Origin: Clostridia bacterium
Lineage (GTDB): Bacteria > Bacillota > Clostridia > Oscillospirales > Acutalibacteraceae
Reading direction: 5' to 3'
NCBI GenBank assembly: GCA_017410325.1
Contig: JAFQRA010000019.1
Span: 1 to 64,000, forward strand
Length of the DNA stretch: 64,000 nucleotides
Both the position numbers and the translations under genes were made by a program. This document shows, in pieces, positions 44,208 through 52,075 of the stretch. How positions within the stretch are numbered: position 1 is the stretch's first letter; every line of letters starts with the position of its first letter. Below the pieces are notes generated by a model. That model was not told where the DNA came from, made no database searches, and saw only the letters and a program-made list of their open reading frames with translations.

Positions 44208-44834
44208 ATGAAAGCAATGACATTAAATTTAAAGGATTTCAGTTTGCCGATAGACCGAATAAAAGAAGAAGCCGCCCTGCACAGGCGGCTGATACTGCTG
44301 TATGCTGTTTTTACGGGCGGATGCTTTGCAGGTGCTTTGTTATATTCGAATACAGCGGATACAGTGTCGGAATACATAAATAACGCGCTTGAAGTAATGT
44401 TTGATTCGGGTTTTTCGCAAAATTTGCAGATAACTTCGTCAGCCTGTCTTATTCCGCAGGTTATAACTGCGCTTTGCAGCTTCAGTGCACTCGGTCTGCC
44501 GTTTATTCTGCTTTGTCCGGCTGTATGCGGTATGATATTATCGGCAATTATTTCATATCTTTATTGCAATTTCGGTGTTGACGGTGCAGTATTTTCATTA
44601 ATTCTCATTTTACCGTGTGCTGTTGTGTTTTTTTTAATGCTTCTGATAGGCTCAAACGAAGGCTTGATACTTTCTGAAATTGTTGCCGGAAGTGTTTTTT
44701 CAGCACACAGACAGGGCAGGGGAGAGCTAAAGGGTTTTCTGCTAAGGTTTGTAATAATTATTGCGGTAAGCTTTGCTGTTGCGGCACTTGAGGCTTTTTG
44801 CATAAGTAAATTCGGAAAAACGTTACTTTTTTGA
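44208..44834 (+). CDS. spoIIM: SpoIIM-like integral membrane protein
   Basis: 208 residues with about five membrane helices. It has the SpoIIM layout: a short cytoplasmic start, a first helix (LILLYAVFTGGCFAGALL), a soluble segment around 55-80 and the closely packed helices after 88. In Bacillus, SpoIIM is part of the DMP complex that drives peptidoglycan removal during engulfment. Divergence is large, so this is a fold-level call. Its last 12 bases overlap the convergent recombinase gene. Confidence 0.65.
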   Translation: MKAMTLNLKDFSLPIDRIKEEAALHRRLILLYAVFTGGCFAGALLYSNTADTVSEYINNALEVMFDSGFSQNLQITSSACLIPQVITALCSFSALGLPFILLCPAVCGMILSAIISYLYCNFGVDGAVFSLILILPCAVVFFLMLLIGSNEGLILSEIVAGSVFSAHRQGRGELKGFLLRFVIIIAVSFAVAALEAFCISKFGKTLLF

Positions 44835-45803
44835 TTTCTTTTCTTTCTTTACCTGTGCCAAGGGATTAGCGTTAATTGCAGAACGAATCTGTTCATTTGC
44901 GACGTGAGTATAAATCTGCGTGGTTGCAAGGCTTTCATGGCCGAGCAATTCTTTTAAAAGCATTACATCAACGTCACCGTGCTGATACATCAGCGTTGCG
45001 GCAGTGTGGCGCAATTTGTGAGTGGAATATCCTTCAAGACCGGCTTTTTCAAGATATGTTTTTACTATATGCTGTACAGTCTTCGGACTAATTCTGGTCT
45101 TATGCCTGCTGATAAAAAGCGCTTCGCGGTCTTTAACGCCGTCTCTGGGCCTGACAGCAAGGTAGCTGTTAAGCGCATCCGTACAGGCTTTATTGAGATA
45201 AACCATACGCTCCTTATTGCCTTTACCCAAAATTCGCAAGCTTCCGTCAATACCGATGCTCTTAAGGTTCAGCCCAACAAGCTCCGACAAACGTAAACCG
45301 CAGTTTAAAAAAAGTGTGATAATACAATAATCCCTTTCATAATTGGTGCCTTCAACAGCGTCAAGCAAAGCAATACTTGAGTCAAGCGTAAGATACTTCG
45401 GAAGCGCTTTTTTTGCACGCGGTGCATCAAGATCCTCCGCAGGGTTTTTCTCGATTATTCCGTGCGCTTTAAGGAATTTAAAGAAGCCGCGCAAAGTAGA
45501 TGCTTTACGAGCTCTGGTTTTACCGCTGTTTTTAAGTTCACGCTGACAATAGGCAAGAAAAGAATACAGGTCATTAAGCCTGATATTACGCATAAACTCT
45601 TCGTCAAGTCCTGAAATGTCGTATTCGTTCAGAGGTTTAGTTTCCTTTGATTTGTCACGGCTCATCAGACACCAACGGAAAAAAGTTCTCAAATCCGAAG
45701 CGTATTCAAGCACTGTTAAATCAGATTTGTTTCGGACAGCCGTCTGATAATCAAGATAACCCTTGACGGTATCCGGTAAAAAGCGTAATTCATCTTTTTT
45801 CAT
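44823..45803 (-). CDS. XerC/XerD-type tyrosine recombinase
   Basis: 326 residues from the ATG at 45803, with GGAGGA upstream; a longer in-frame start at 45827 lies beyond this site. The N-terminal SAM-like core-binding domain spans about 1-120. The catalytic domain has Arg in CGLRLSELVGL, the His-x-x-Arg box in HKLRHTAATLM, His in LLGHESLATTQ and the Tyr in IYTHV. It resolves chromosome dimers at dif, or acts in a mobile element. It is in the usual Xer size range and has no partner gene here. No dif site is visible in the window. It faces the AT-rich gap at 45.8-46.7 kb. Confidence 0.85.
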   Translation of the reverse strand: MKKDELRFLPDTVKGYLDYQTAVRNKSDLTVLEYASDLRTFFRWCLMSRDKSKETKPLNEYDISGLDEEFMRNIRLNDLYSFLAYCQRELKNSGKTRARKASTLRGFFKFLKAHGIIEKNPAEDLDAPRAKKALPKYLTLDSSIALLDAVEGTNYERDYCIITLFLNCGLRLSELVGLNLKSIGIDGSLRILGKGNKERMVYLNKACTDALNSYLAVRPRDGVKDREALFISRHKTRISPKTVQHIVKTYLEKAGLEGYSTHKLRHTAATLMYQHGDVDVMLLKELLGHESLATTQIYTHVANEQIRSAINANPLAQVKKEKKSKK

Positions 45804-46280
45804 AGGGCAAAATCCTCCGCCGAACATTTGTTTATAGGGGATTGAGAATCAGTAATGAAAGGGTAATCAAAACAGAATTTAATGATTTCTGTAGATTTGA
45901 TATAAAAGCGCGCTTTGATATATGAATAATGCATTGCAAGCAGATAGGCAAGAAAAATTAAGACATTGAATGGACGGATTTAATTTATTGAGAATCAGAT
46001 GCTCGATTTAAATCCGCTCAGTTTTTTTGCAACGACCAAAGTATCGTTTAAAAAATTTCTATCGGATGAGAAACAGACTGCAGCAAACAAAAACAAGAAA
46101 ACCGCTCACAGCGAAGATACAAGTGTAAAATTAAAAAAGAAAAAGAACTGAAATAAAAAATTTTTCTGATAACAATATAAATTGTAATACAGTGTTAAAG
46201 AACAATCAATATAAAATTATAGTAAAGATATGAGAAAACGTTGAAACATCAACGCTTGTGGTGTCTTTATTATAAATACA
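45804..46280. other. AT-rich intergenic stretch with no convincing gene
   Basis: It contains two direct copies of ATTGAGAATCAG (45841-45852 and 45987-45998), 146 bases apart. A 50-codon ORF at 45999-46151 starts directly after the second copy but has no ribosome binding site. Its product is lysine-rich and would be a weak prediction. A small stem CGTTGA/TCAACG is at 46239-46254. Nothing else stands out. Confidence 0.4.
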
Positions 46281-46376
46281 TTATACAACAAATTTTACCC
46301 TTTGTCCATCCCCTAAATTATACAAAACATTAATTTTGTATAACTCGCAATTTCGTAAAAATGACCTTTTGTATAA
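46281..46376. promoter_or_regulatory. Cluster of TTTTGTATAA half-sites, candidate operator array
   Basis: TTATACAAAA-CATTAA-TTTTGTATAA (46318-46343) is a perfect inverted repeat of 10-base arms. TTTTGTATAA recurs at 46367-46376, 33 bases later, and TTATACAACA (one mismatch) is at 46281-46290. The cluster lies 65-160 bases upstream of a strong promoter. No regulator gene is next to it. Confidence 0.5.
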
Positions 46377-46440
46377 TGGTTTTGCAGCCCCCTGCCTCAG
46401 TTTTCTTCATCTTGAAAAATTTTTATTTTTCACAAAATGC

Positions 46441-46470
46441 TTGACAAATGCATTTGTTTAGTGCTATATT
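46441..46470 (+). promoter_or_regulatory. Promoter of the leader-controlled operon
   Basis: Perfect TTGACA at 46441-46446 and TATATT at 46465-46470, 18-base spacing. The leader ORF starts 27 bases after the -10. Confidence 0.8.
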
Positions 46471-46496
46471 GTCAAAAAATCAATTGAGGTAAAACC

Positions 46497-46604
46497 ATGA
46501 TTACATATCTTACTAAAAAATTTGATATGAATATGGATTGGCTTGCACAGCATGATTATCAGTATCGCTTGCAGGCTTATACCTCTGTATTCATTTTGGA
46601 ATAG
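46497..46604 (+). CDS. 35-codon leader peptide, probable attenuation sensor
   Basis: The ATG has GAGGT seven bases upstream and the ORF ends in TAG. The peptide starts MITYLTKKFDMNMDWLAQH and ends SVFILE; it has no signal sequence and no run of one amino acid such as His or Trp. The stop lies 26 bases before a strong terminator that precedes the methyltransferase gene. The segment CTTATACC at 46576-46583, inside the ORF, can pair with GGTGTAAG at 46634-46641, the terminator's left arm. That is the layout of ribosome-mediated attenuation. A ribosome-directed inhibitor, rather than one amino acid, is the likely signal; this is inference. Confidence 0.65.
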   Translation: MITYLTKKFDMNMDWLAQHDYQYRLQAYTSVFILE

Positions 46605-46630
46605 TAAGACTTATATTTCAAAATGTTTAT

Positions 46631-46674
46631 AACGGTGTAAGTAGCTGCAGATACTTACACCGTTAATTTTTTAT
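46631..46674 (+). terminator. Attenuator terminator before the methyltransferase operon
   Basis: A perfect 13-bp stem AACGGTGTAAGTA/TACTTACACCGTT, loop GCTGCAGA, then AATTTTTT. It lies between the leader ORF stop and the AGGAG of the next gene. Confidence 0.9.
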
Positions 46675-46692
46675 ATTCAAAGGAGAAAACTT

Positions 46693-47529
46693 ATGAAGTT
46701 ATTTGATTTAATCAAAAGAAAGCTATTTAAAAAGAAGCCTCAAACTACAGGAAATCATCTTGTCGATTTTTATAACAGAATTGATGAGGACTCTCGTCTG
46801 CTGTCAAAATGCGGTCAGATTGAGTTTTTGACTACCGTTAAATACATTGATAAATACCTGCAAAAAGGTATGAAAATTATTGAAATCGGTGCAGCCACGG
46901 GCAGATATTCCCATCATTTTGCAAGAAAAGGCTTTACTGTTGAAGCTGTTGAGCTAATTGAGCACAACATTGAAGTTTTTAAAGCCAACACCATGCCCAA
47001 TGAAAAAATCAATATTATACAAGGCAATGCTGTCGATTTATACGTTTATCCGGACAATAGCTTTGATGTATCGCTTTTACTCGGTCCTATGTATCATTTG
47101 TATACGGTTGAAGAACAGAAAAAAGCGTTATCAGAGGCGCAACGCATAACAAAAAGCGGCGGTTACATTTTTGTTGCCTACTGTATGGTTGACCCCTCGG
47201 TACTAACCCGTGCTTTTGCCGAAAACCGTCTGCAGGAGTTTATCGATACCGAATTAATAAACATCGACACCTTTGAAACCTTCTTTCCTCCGCACGGCGT
47301 ATTTAAGCTGTACACAAGGGATGAGATTTTTGATTTGACAGACAGCCTTAATGCTAAAAGGCTTCATTTCGTTGCAACAGACGGCTACGCTCCGCATATG
47401 AGTAAATCCGTTGAAAAGATGGATGATTTCACTTATGAAACCTACTTGAGATATCATTTTAAAAACTGTGAACGGCAGGATTTAATCGGAATGTCGCCGC
47501 ACACACTTGAAGTATTGAAAAAGGAGTAA
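46693..47529 (+). CDS. Class I SAM-dependent methyltransferase
   Basis: 278 residues. After a basic leader (KRKLFKKKPQ) the SAM fold has motif I IIEIGAATGRYSHHFARKG, motif II around GNAVDLYVYPDNSFDVSLLLGPMYHL and a post-motif KSGGYIFVAY. The C-terminal third carries the acceptor domain. There is no rRNA-methylase (Erm) or small-ribosome motif I can name, so the acceptor is unknown. It is the first structural gene behind the leader ORF and terminator, with CAAAGGAG as ribosome binding site. It is cotranscribed with a phosphodiesterase 4 bases downstream. Confidence 0.82.
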   Translation: MKLFDLIKRKLFKKKPQTTGNHLVDFYNRIDEDSRLLSKCGQIEFLTTVKYIDKYLQKGMKIIEIGAATGRYSHHFARKGFTVEAVELIEHNIEVFKANTMPNEKINIIQGNAVDLYVYPDNSFDVSLLLGPMYHLYTVEEQKKALSEAQRITKSGGYIFVAYCMVDPSVLTRAFAENRLQEFIDTELINIDTFETFFPPHGVFKLYTRDEIFDLTDSLNAKRLHFVATDGYAPHMSKSVEKMDDFTYETYLRYHFKNCERQDLIGMSPHTLEVLKKE

Positions 47530-47533
47530 TTTT

Positions 47534-48646
47534 ATGTTTAAGCATTTGAATTATGAACGAAGTATATTATCCTTAACTGCCTCGGTGCAAAAGCATTTCG
47601 GCGTAAAAGCCGAGCACTCTCCCCTGCCCGAATTTGATAAACTTCTGGAGAAAAATTATAAAAACGTTGTTTTAATGTTGTTTGACGGACTCGGCGTATC
47701 CGCAATTAACGAGCACCTGCCCGAAGATTCATTTTTAAGAAAGTACCTTGTTTGCGGAATTTCTTCCGTTTTTCCGTCAACAACCGTTGCCGCCACCGTT
47801 ACGGTAATGACCGGACTTTCCCCTGCCGAACACGCCTGGCTTGGATGGGATTTGTATTTTAAGGAAATCGGCGAAAACGTTGCCGTGTTCCGCAACACAT
47901 TACAGAAAGACGGCAAACCTGCCGCCGATTATAACGTAGCCCGTAGGTATATCCCCTATAAGGATATATTTGAACAAATTGAACAAGTAAACGGCAAGGG
48001 CACAGCTTACTGTGTTTCACCATTTTCAAAATACCGTTCAAAAAATGTTCGTGATATCTGCAAAACAGTAAAAAGGTTGACTCATAAGAGAAAGAAGAAA
48101 TATATCTATACATATTGGTATCAGCCCGACAAAGCTATGCATGATTATGGCGTAAAAAGCCGACAGGCATACGAGCAGATTTTACTTATAAACAACGAGG
48201 TTGAAAGGCTTTGCAAACGCCTTAAAAACACAGTTGTTATTGTTACGGCCGACCACGGACTGTGCGACAGCGTTAACGTTTATCTTGAAGATTATCCCAC
48301 TCTTTCCGCAATGCTTAAAACACCCCCTTCGATTGAGCCAAGCAGAGCCTTGAGCTTCTTTGTAAAAGAAGGTATGCTTGAAGAATTCAGAAATGAGTTC
48401 AACCGTCATTTTGGTGATGATTTCATACTTATGACAAAAGAAGAAGTATTTGCGGAAAATCTTTTGGGATTCGGCAAGCCTCACCCGAGAACGTATGATT
48501 TTGTCGGAGATTTCCTCGCAATAGCAACGGGAGAAAAATCGTTGTTTATTGAACGAGAAGAACACACATTTACTGGAGTTCACGCAGGACTTACCAAGGA
48601 AGAATTGACGGTACCGTTTATTTGTATTGAGAGGGATAGCTTATGA
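47534..48646 (+). CDS. Nucleotide pyrophosphatase/phosphodiesterase-like alkaline phosphatase superfamily protein
   Basis: 370 residues. The first metal ligand is D51 in MLFDGLG. The nucleophile loop is FPSTTVAAT (Thr83/84). The second-metal ligands are D199 and H203 in PDKAMHDYG, then D240-H241 in TADHGLCD, and a late His in FTGVHAG. This is the full two-zinc set of the NPP/autotaxin branch. No signal peptide is present, so it should act inside the cell. It hydrolyses a phosphodiester or pyrophosphate, substrate unknown. It starts 4 bases after the first methyltransferase and overlaps the second by 4 bases (ATGA), so the three work together. Confidence 0.82.
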   Translation: MFKHLNYERSILSLTASVQKHFGVKAEHSPLPEFDKLLEKNYKNVVLMLFDGLGVSAINEHLPEDSFLRKYLVCGISSVFPSTTVAATVTVMTGLSPAEHAWLGWDLYFKEIGENVAVFRNTLQKDGKPAADYNVARRYIPYKDIFEQIEQVNGKGTAYCVSPFSKYRSKNVRDICKTVKRLTHKRKKKYIYTYWYQPDKAMHDYGVKSRQAYEQILLINNEVERLCKRLKNTVVIVTADHGLCDSVNVYLEDYPTLSAMLKTPPSIEPSRALSFFVKEGMLEEFRNEFNRHFGDDFILMTKEEVFAENLLGFGKPHPRTYDFVGDFLAIATGEKSLFIEREEHTFTGVHAGLTKEELTVPFICIERDSL

Positions 48647-49407
48647 AAATAGAAAATATTGATAATGGAAACACTTTTGATTTCGGAAAAACCTCTGCCG
48701 AATATGCAAAATACAGAGATATCTATCCTAAAGAGTTATATCATAGACTATACGAACTCGGCGTAGGACACAAGGGCTGCTCGTGGCTTGATATTGGCAC
48801 GGGAACAGGTGTTTTACCTCTTAACATGTACTTATATGGTGCGGATATTAAAGCAATAGATATTTCAGAATGTCAGATTGATGCCGGAAAACTATTGGCA
48901 AAAGAAAAAGGTGCAGAAAACATTGAGTTTTCTGTTTCTCCAGCAGAAGAAACACCATTTGAAGATAATAGTTTTGACTGCATTACGGCGGCACAGTGTT
49001 TCTGGTATTTTGATCGTGAAAAGATTATCGAAGAAATTAAACGCTTGTTAAAACCGAACGGAATTTTTGTGAAGATTTATATGAGCTATACTCTCCTTGA
49101 TGAGATAGCGAAGAGGTCACATACACTTGTTAAAACGCTCAACAAGAATTGGACTCCCGGTGCATCCGGTTCAAAGGATATGTATAATCATCCTTTTGTA
49201 AACGGTCAGCTTGATATTTTTGATTGCAAACTCCCGTTTACCCGTGAAAGCTGGCACGGCAGAATGATTGCCTGCCGAGGCACAAAAGCTTCTATGGACA
49301 AAGAAACATTAGTTAGGTGGGAAAAAGCGCACACGGAATTACTTTCAAAATATCCGAAAGAGTTTGAAATCAACCACAAAATCTATATCGCAACATATAA
49401 GTTATAA
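48643..49407 (+). CDS. Class I SAM-dependent methyltransferase
   Basis: 254 residues. Motif I is WLDIGTGTGVLPLNMYLYG, motif II AIDISECQID, motif III SVSPAEETPFEDNSFDCITAAQCFWYFD, typical of small-molecule methyltransferases of the Methyltransf_11 type. The C-terminal domain (ESWHGRMIACRGTKASMDKE) holds the acceptor. The start overlaps the stop of the phosphodiesterase gene in ATGA, so translation is coupled. It is the last gene of the leader-controlled operon. It is not closely similar to the first methyltransferase, so the operon carries two different methylation steps or two acceptors. Confidence 0.82.
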   Translation: MKIENIDNGNTFDFGKTSAEYAKYRDIYPKELYHRLYELGVGHKGCSWLDIGTGTGVLPLNMYLYGADIKAIDISECQIDAGKLLAKEKGAENIEFSVSPAEETPFEDNSFDCITAAQCFWYFDREKIIEEIKRLLKPNGIFVKIYMSYTLLDEIAKRSHTLVKTLNKNWTPGASGSKDMYNHPFVNGQLDIFDCKLPFTRESWHGRMIACRGTKASMDKETLVRWEKAHTELLSKYPKEFEINHKIYIATYKL

Positions 49408-49426
49408 TCAGGGTTTAAAATTACAA

Positions 49427-49459
49427 AAGGCTTGTGCGACAATCAATCGTACAAGCCTT
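49427..49459. terminator. Bidirectional terminator between the methyltransferase operon and nrdR
   Basis: AAGGCTTGT/ACAAGCCTT stem with an inner GCGA/TCGT pair and loop CAATCAA. The minus-strand side runs into TTTTGTAATTTT, so it ends nrdR well. Confidence 0.8.
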
Positions 49460-49469
49460 GGATATTCAA

Positions 49470-49925
49470 TTATTTCTCGCTAAGGAGCTTTGAAAGCTCT
49501 GACATAAAGGTGTTGATATCCTTGAACTGACGGTAAACCGAAGCAAAACGGATATAGGCAACCTCGTCAACCGCCTTAAGCTTGTCCATTGCAAGCTCGC
49601 CTATATAAACGGAAGTAACCTCTCTGTCAAGAGAATTCTGAATTGTAAGCTCAATATTATTGACGATTTCATCAATCTGCGCAAGAGAAACGGGACGCTT
49701 GTCGCAGGCTCTGAGCAGGCCGTTGAAAAGCTTTTCTCTGTCAAAGGGCTCACGGGATTTGTCACGCTTGACAACAATAACGGGAACACTTTCGATTATT
49801 TCATAAGTAGTAAATCTTTTTGCGCATTTAATACACTCACGGCGGCGGCGTATACGCTCGTTTTCGTCTGTGGGTCTGGAGTCTATAACCTTACTTTCTT
49901 CATAACCGCAAAACGGACACTTCAC
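49470..49925 (-). CDS. nrdR: Ribonucleotide reductase repressor NrdR
   Basis: 151 residues, standard length. The N-terminal zinc ribbon is CPFC...CIKC (residues 3-6 and 34-37) with the basic RIRRRREC segment. The ATP-cone domain follows ([26 protein letters not shown], about 49-140). It senses the ATP/dATP ratio and represses nrd genes at paired NrdR boxes. Sites of that kind lie before nrdG and nrdD in this window. It is monocistronic with a terminator. Confidence 0.96.
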   Translation of the reverse strand: MKCPFCGYEESKVIDSRPTDENERIRRRRECIKCAKRFTTYEIIESVPVIVVKRDKSREPFDREKLFNGLLRACDKRPVSLAQIDEIVNNIELTIQNSLDREVTSVYIGELAMDKLKAVDEVAYIRFASVYRQFKDINTFMSELSKLLSEK

Positions 49926-49970
49926 ACTAACACTTCCAATTTATATAGTATATTTTAATAAAGTATATCA

Positions 49971-50750
49971 TTATAAAAGAATTTTGTCAAATTTTTCTGC
50001 CGCTGTAATAATCTGCGCTTCGTTTTCAAAGCCGTTGCTGTACAGCTCAATCAAATAATTGCCTTTATAGCCCTTGTTATTTAATGCAGAAATTATTGAA
50101 TTAAAATCCTCTTCTCCCTCAAACGGCGCAATACAGTCTTTACCCTCGGTAAAGTCACTTATGTGAACGGCCTTTATCTTTTCACCTACGGCATCAATAA
50201 AATCCGTCGCCTTCTCCCCTGCCCTGCGGCACTGTTTAAGGTCTAACGTCAACGCAAAACCGTTTCCGAGATAATCACTCATCCGCTTTATAAATTCAGG
50301 GCTTTGCGAGCGGTAATTGACAACGTTTTCCTGGGAAACGGTTATACCGAATTCTTTGCCCGCTTCAAAAAGCCTTGCGTAACGGTTAAAATATTCCTCA
50401 TTGTCAACAGTATAAAGCGTTTTTGCACCGTGCAGGTTAATCAGCCCTGCGCCGAGGAAAGAGGCAAATTCAAAGTAATTTTTGTAAAATTCAATGCCGT
50501 CATCAACTCTTCTGCCGTAGCTGCCGAAAAACACAAACGATTCCGCAAAGGAAGTAAACGGATGAACGGAGCAAGCCCTCATACCGTAATAATCACATAT
50601 TGCTTTTATTTCATTTTTTATTGCGCCGCTTAATTCGCAGTAGGAATTTACGAATATTTCAATATTCTTAAAGCCCATTTTGCCGCATTTTTCAACCGCT
50701 TTTTCTGTTTCAAGCGGATAAAAGCAGGCGCTTGACATACCCGTTTTCAT
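49971..50750 (-). CDS. Sugar phosphate isomerase/epimerase-like TIM barrel
   Basis: 259 residues. The barrel starts MKTGMSSACFYPLETEKAVE and carries VSQENVVNYRSQ (Glu ligand), ALTLDLKQCRRAG (Asp in strand 5, with Lys/Gln where His is usual), and VHISDFTEGKDCIAPFEGEEDF (His and Glu). The second His ligand of the metal site seems changed, so activity or metal may differ from the other two copies in this window. AAGGAAGAAG precedes the ATG. It stands alone on the minus strand. Confidence 0.78.
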   Translation of the reverse strand: MKTGMSSACFYPLETEKAVEKCGKMGFKNIEIFVNSYCELSGAIKNEIKAICDYYGMRACSVHPFTSFAESFVFFGSYGRRVDDGIEFYKNYFEFASFLGAGLINLHGAKTLYTVDNEEYFNRYARLFEAGKEFGITVSQENVVNYRSQSPEFIKRMSDYLGNGFALTLDLKQCRRAGEKATDFIDAVGEKIKAVHISDFTEGKDCIAPFEGEEDFNSIISALNNKGYKGNYLIELYSNGFENEAQIITAAEKFDKILL

Positions 50751-50825
50751 AAAATCTTCTTCCTTTGGCAGTATTTTGGCTTTGAATTTGTACCGATTTT
50801 ATATTATCATTATTTCGGTGATTAT

Positions 50826-51083
50826 GTGAAGAGCTTTTTTAAAAATAATTATAAAATATTACCCAAAACCGTTATAATGCTTAACTGTACGCTCGTCTTT
50901 GCACTGAGTGTAATAATATGCTCATCTTTAGCCTTTTATCTGGCCGAGTACACAAGCTATTATTATGATATGAAGGTACTGAGTGCCGAATTAATAGCAG
51001 TGCTTCGTTCGGGCGTTGCGGTGCTTACGGCAGGAACAGCAATAATGGCATATATTGAAAAACAAGAAAAGCGCAGTAATTAA
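50826..51083 (+). CDS. Small two-helix membrane protein, function unknown
   Basis: 85 residues from a GTG at 50826, with CGGTGA as a modest ribosome binding site. Two membrane helices at about 18-40 and 61-77 are joined by a Tyr-rich loop (EYTSYYYDMK). The end is basic/charged. No family is recognised. Its stop codon lies in the loop of a hairpin terminator. It is on the plus strand between two minus-strand genes, so it has its own unseen promoter. It may be a real small gene, but evidence is limited to the helices and reading frame. Confidence 0.5.
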   Translation: MKSFFKNNYKILPKTVIMLNCTLVFALSVIICSSLAFYLAEYTSYYYDMKVLSAELIAVLRSGVAVLTAGTAIMAYIEKQEKRSN

Positions 51084-51094
51084 AACTGCGCTTT
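51068..51094. terminator. Bidirectional terminator
   Basis: AAAGCGCAGT/ACTGCGCTTT stem with 7-base loop, between the small membrane gene and the convergent lipid-kinase gene. It contains the stop codon of the former. Confidence 0.8.
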
Positions 51095-51099
51095 CAGTA

Positions 51100-52059
51100 T
51101 TATTTCATAGGTTTATTGTCGCAGATAATGCCTTTTTCTACTCTGTCAAAGTACCACGAGGTAGTGGGAATAACAAAAGTAATACCCTTTTCAACGATTT
51201 CAAACGTACAGTCGTTGACGTACTCACATTCGCCGTCAATATTGACTGCGGCAGGTCTGTCACTGTGAATTACAAGCTTTTTACCTCTTTCAAAGGTTGT
51301 TATATCCCAGTCAAGGTGCTCACCACGCTTATATTTATTAATAAGGCCGAGGAGCTTAATTCTGGGCATATTCTTTTTAACGTGTACAAAATCGAGCAAG
51401 CCGTCGTCAGGCATTGCGTGCGGCGCTGCCATATATCCGCCGCCGTACCAACGGGAATTACCGCAGTAGCAGAAAAGAGTAGGAGCCGTAAAAGGCTCTT
51501 TATCATCAAACTGTACGGTAAACACACTCTTCATTTTGCCGATAAAGGAATAAAGCAGAGATGCTGTATAAGCAGCCTCACCGTTGATAAACGGAATCTT
51601 TTTGAATTTTGCCTGGCCTGCGCAAACCTCTGCATCAAGACCCATTGAACACTGGTTAATTGCAATCTTACCAAGGCACTTGATAACATCGAGCTTAATC
51701 GGTGTACCGTTTACCTGTGCTTCAACGTCTATAAGGTCTTCTTTATTTCCGAAAAGACGGATAAAGTCATTGCCGGAGCCGAGAGGAATTACGGCAACCT
51801 CAACGTTTTCCTTACCGTAGGCACCGTTTACCACCTCAAAGAGCGTACCGTCGCCGCCGCAAGCATAAAAACGAACAGTTTCTTCCCCCACGGGGTAATA
51901 CTTTACGAAATTAATACCCTCGTAAGGCTCTGTCGTTTCGTGAATTTCGTAATTTCCTCCGTTTTTTTCGAAATACTCTTTAATACGGGGAATAATATAG
52001 TTTGATGCCTGATTTTTGCCTTTACCTGCACAAGGGTTGACGATAAATACGTGTTTCAT
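51100..52059 (-). CDS. Diacylglycerol kinase-family lipid kinase (DagK/YegS type)
   Basis: 319 residues. The catalytic domain contains VNPCAGKGKN near 7, the nucleotide motif ACGGDGTLFEVVNG and VIPLGSGNDFIRLFG. The C-terminal domain has CGNSRWYGGGYMAAPHAMPDDGLLD. It phosphorylates diacylglycerol or a related lipid (bacterial DgkB makes phosphatidate for recycling of lipoteichoic synthesis products). It stands in the minus-strand run with an RNA methyltransferase gene 16 bases upstream. Confidence 0.92.
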   Translation of the reverse strand: MKHVFIVNPCAGKGKNQASNYIIPRIKEYFEKNGGNYEIHETTEPYEGINFVKYYPVGEETVRFYACGGDGTLFEVVNGAYGKENVEVAVIPLGSGNDFIRLFGNKEDLIDVEAQVNGTPIKLDVIKCLGKIAINQCSMGLDAEVCAGQAKFKKIPFINGEAAYTASLLYSFIGKMKSVFTVQFDDKEPFTAPTLFCYCGNSRWYGGGYMAAPHAMPDDGLLDFVHVKKNMPRIKLLGLINKYKRGEHLDWDITTFERGKKLVIHSDRPAAVNIDGECEYVNDCTFEIVEKGITFVIPTTSWYFDRVEKGIICDNKPMK

Positions 52060-52075
52060 TCAGCCCACATTCCTT

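Noticed and set aside
45999-46151. 50-codon lysine-rich ORF
   Set aside because: It has no ribosome binding site, no homology I recognise, and lies in an AT-rich gap. Kept only as a note in the gap entry.
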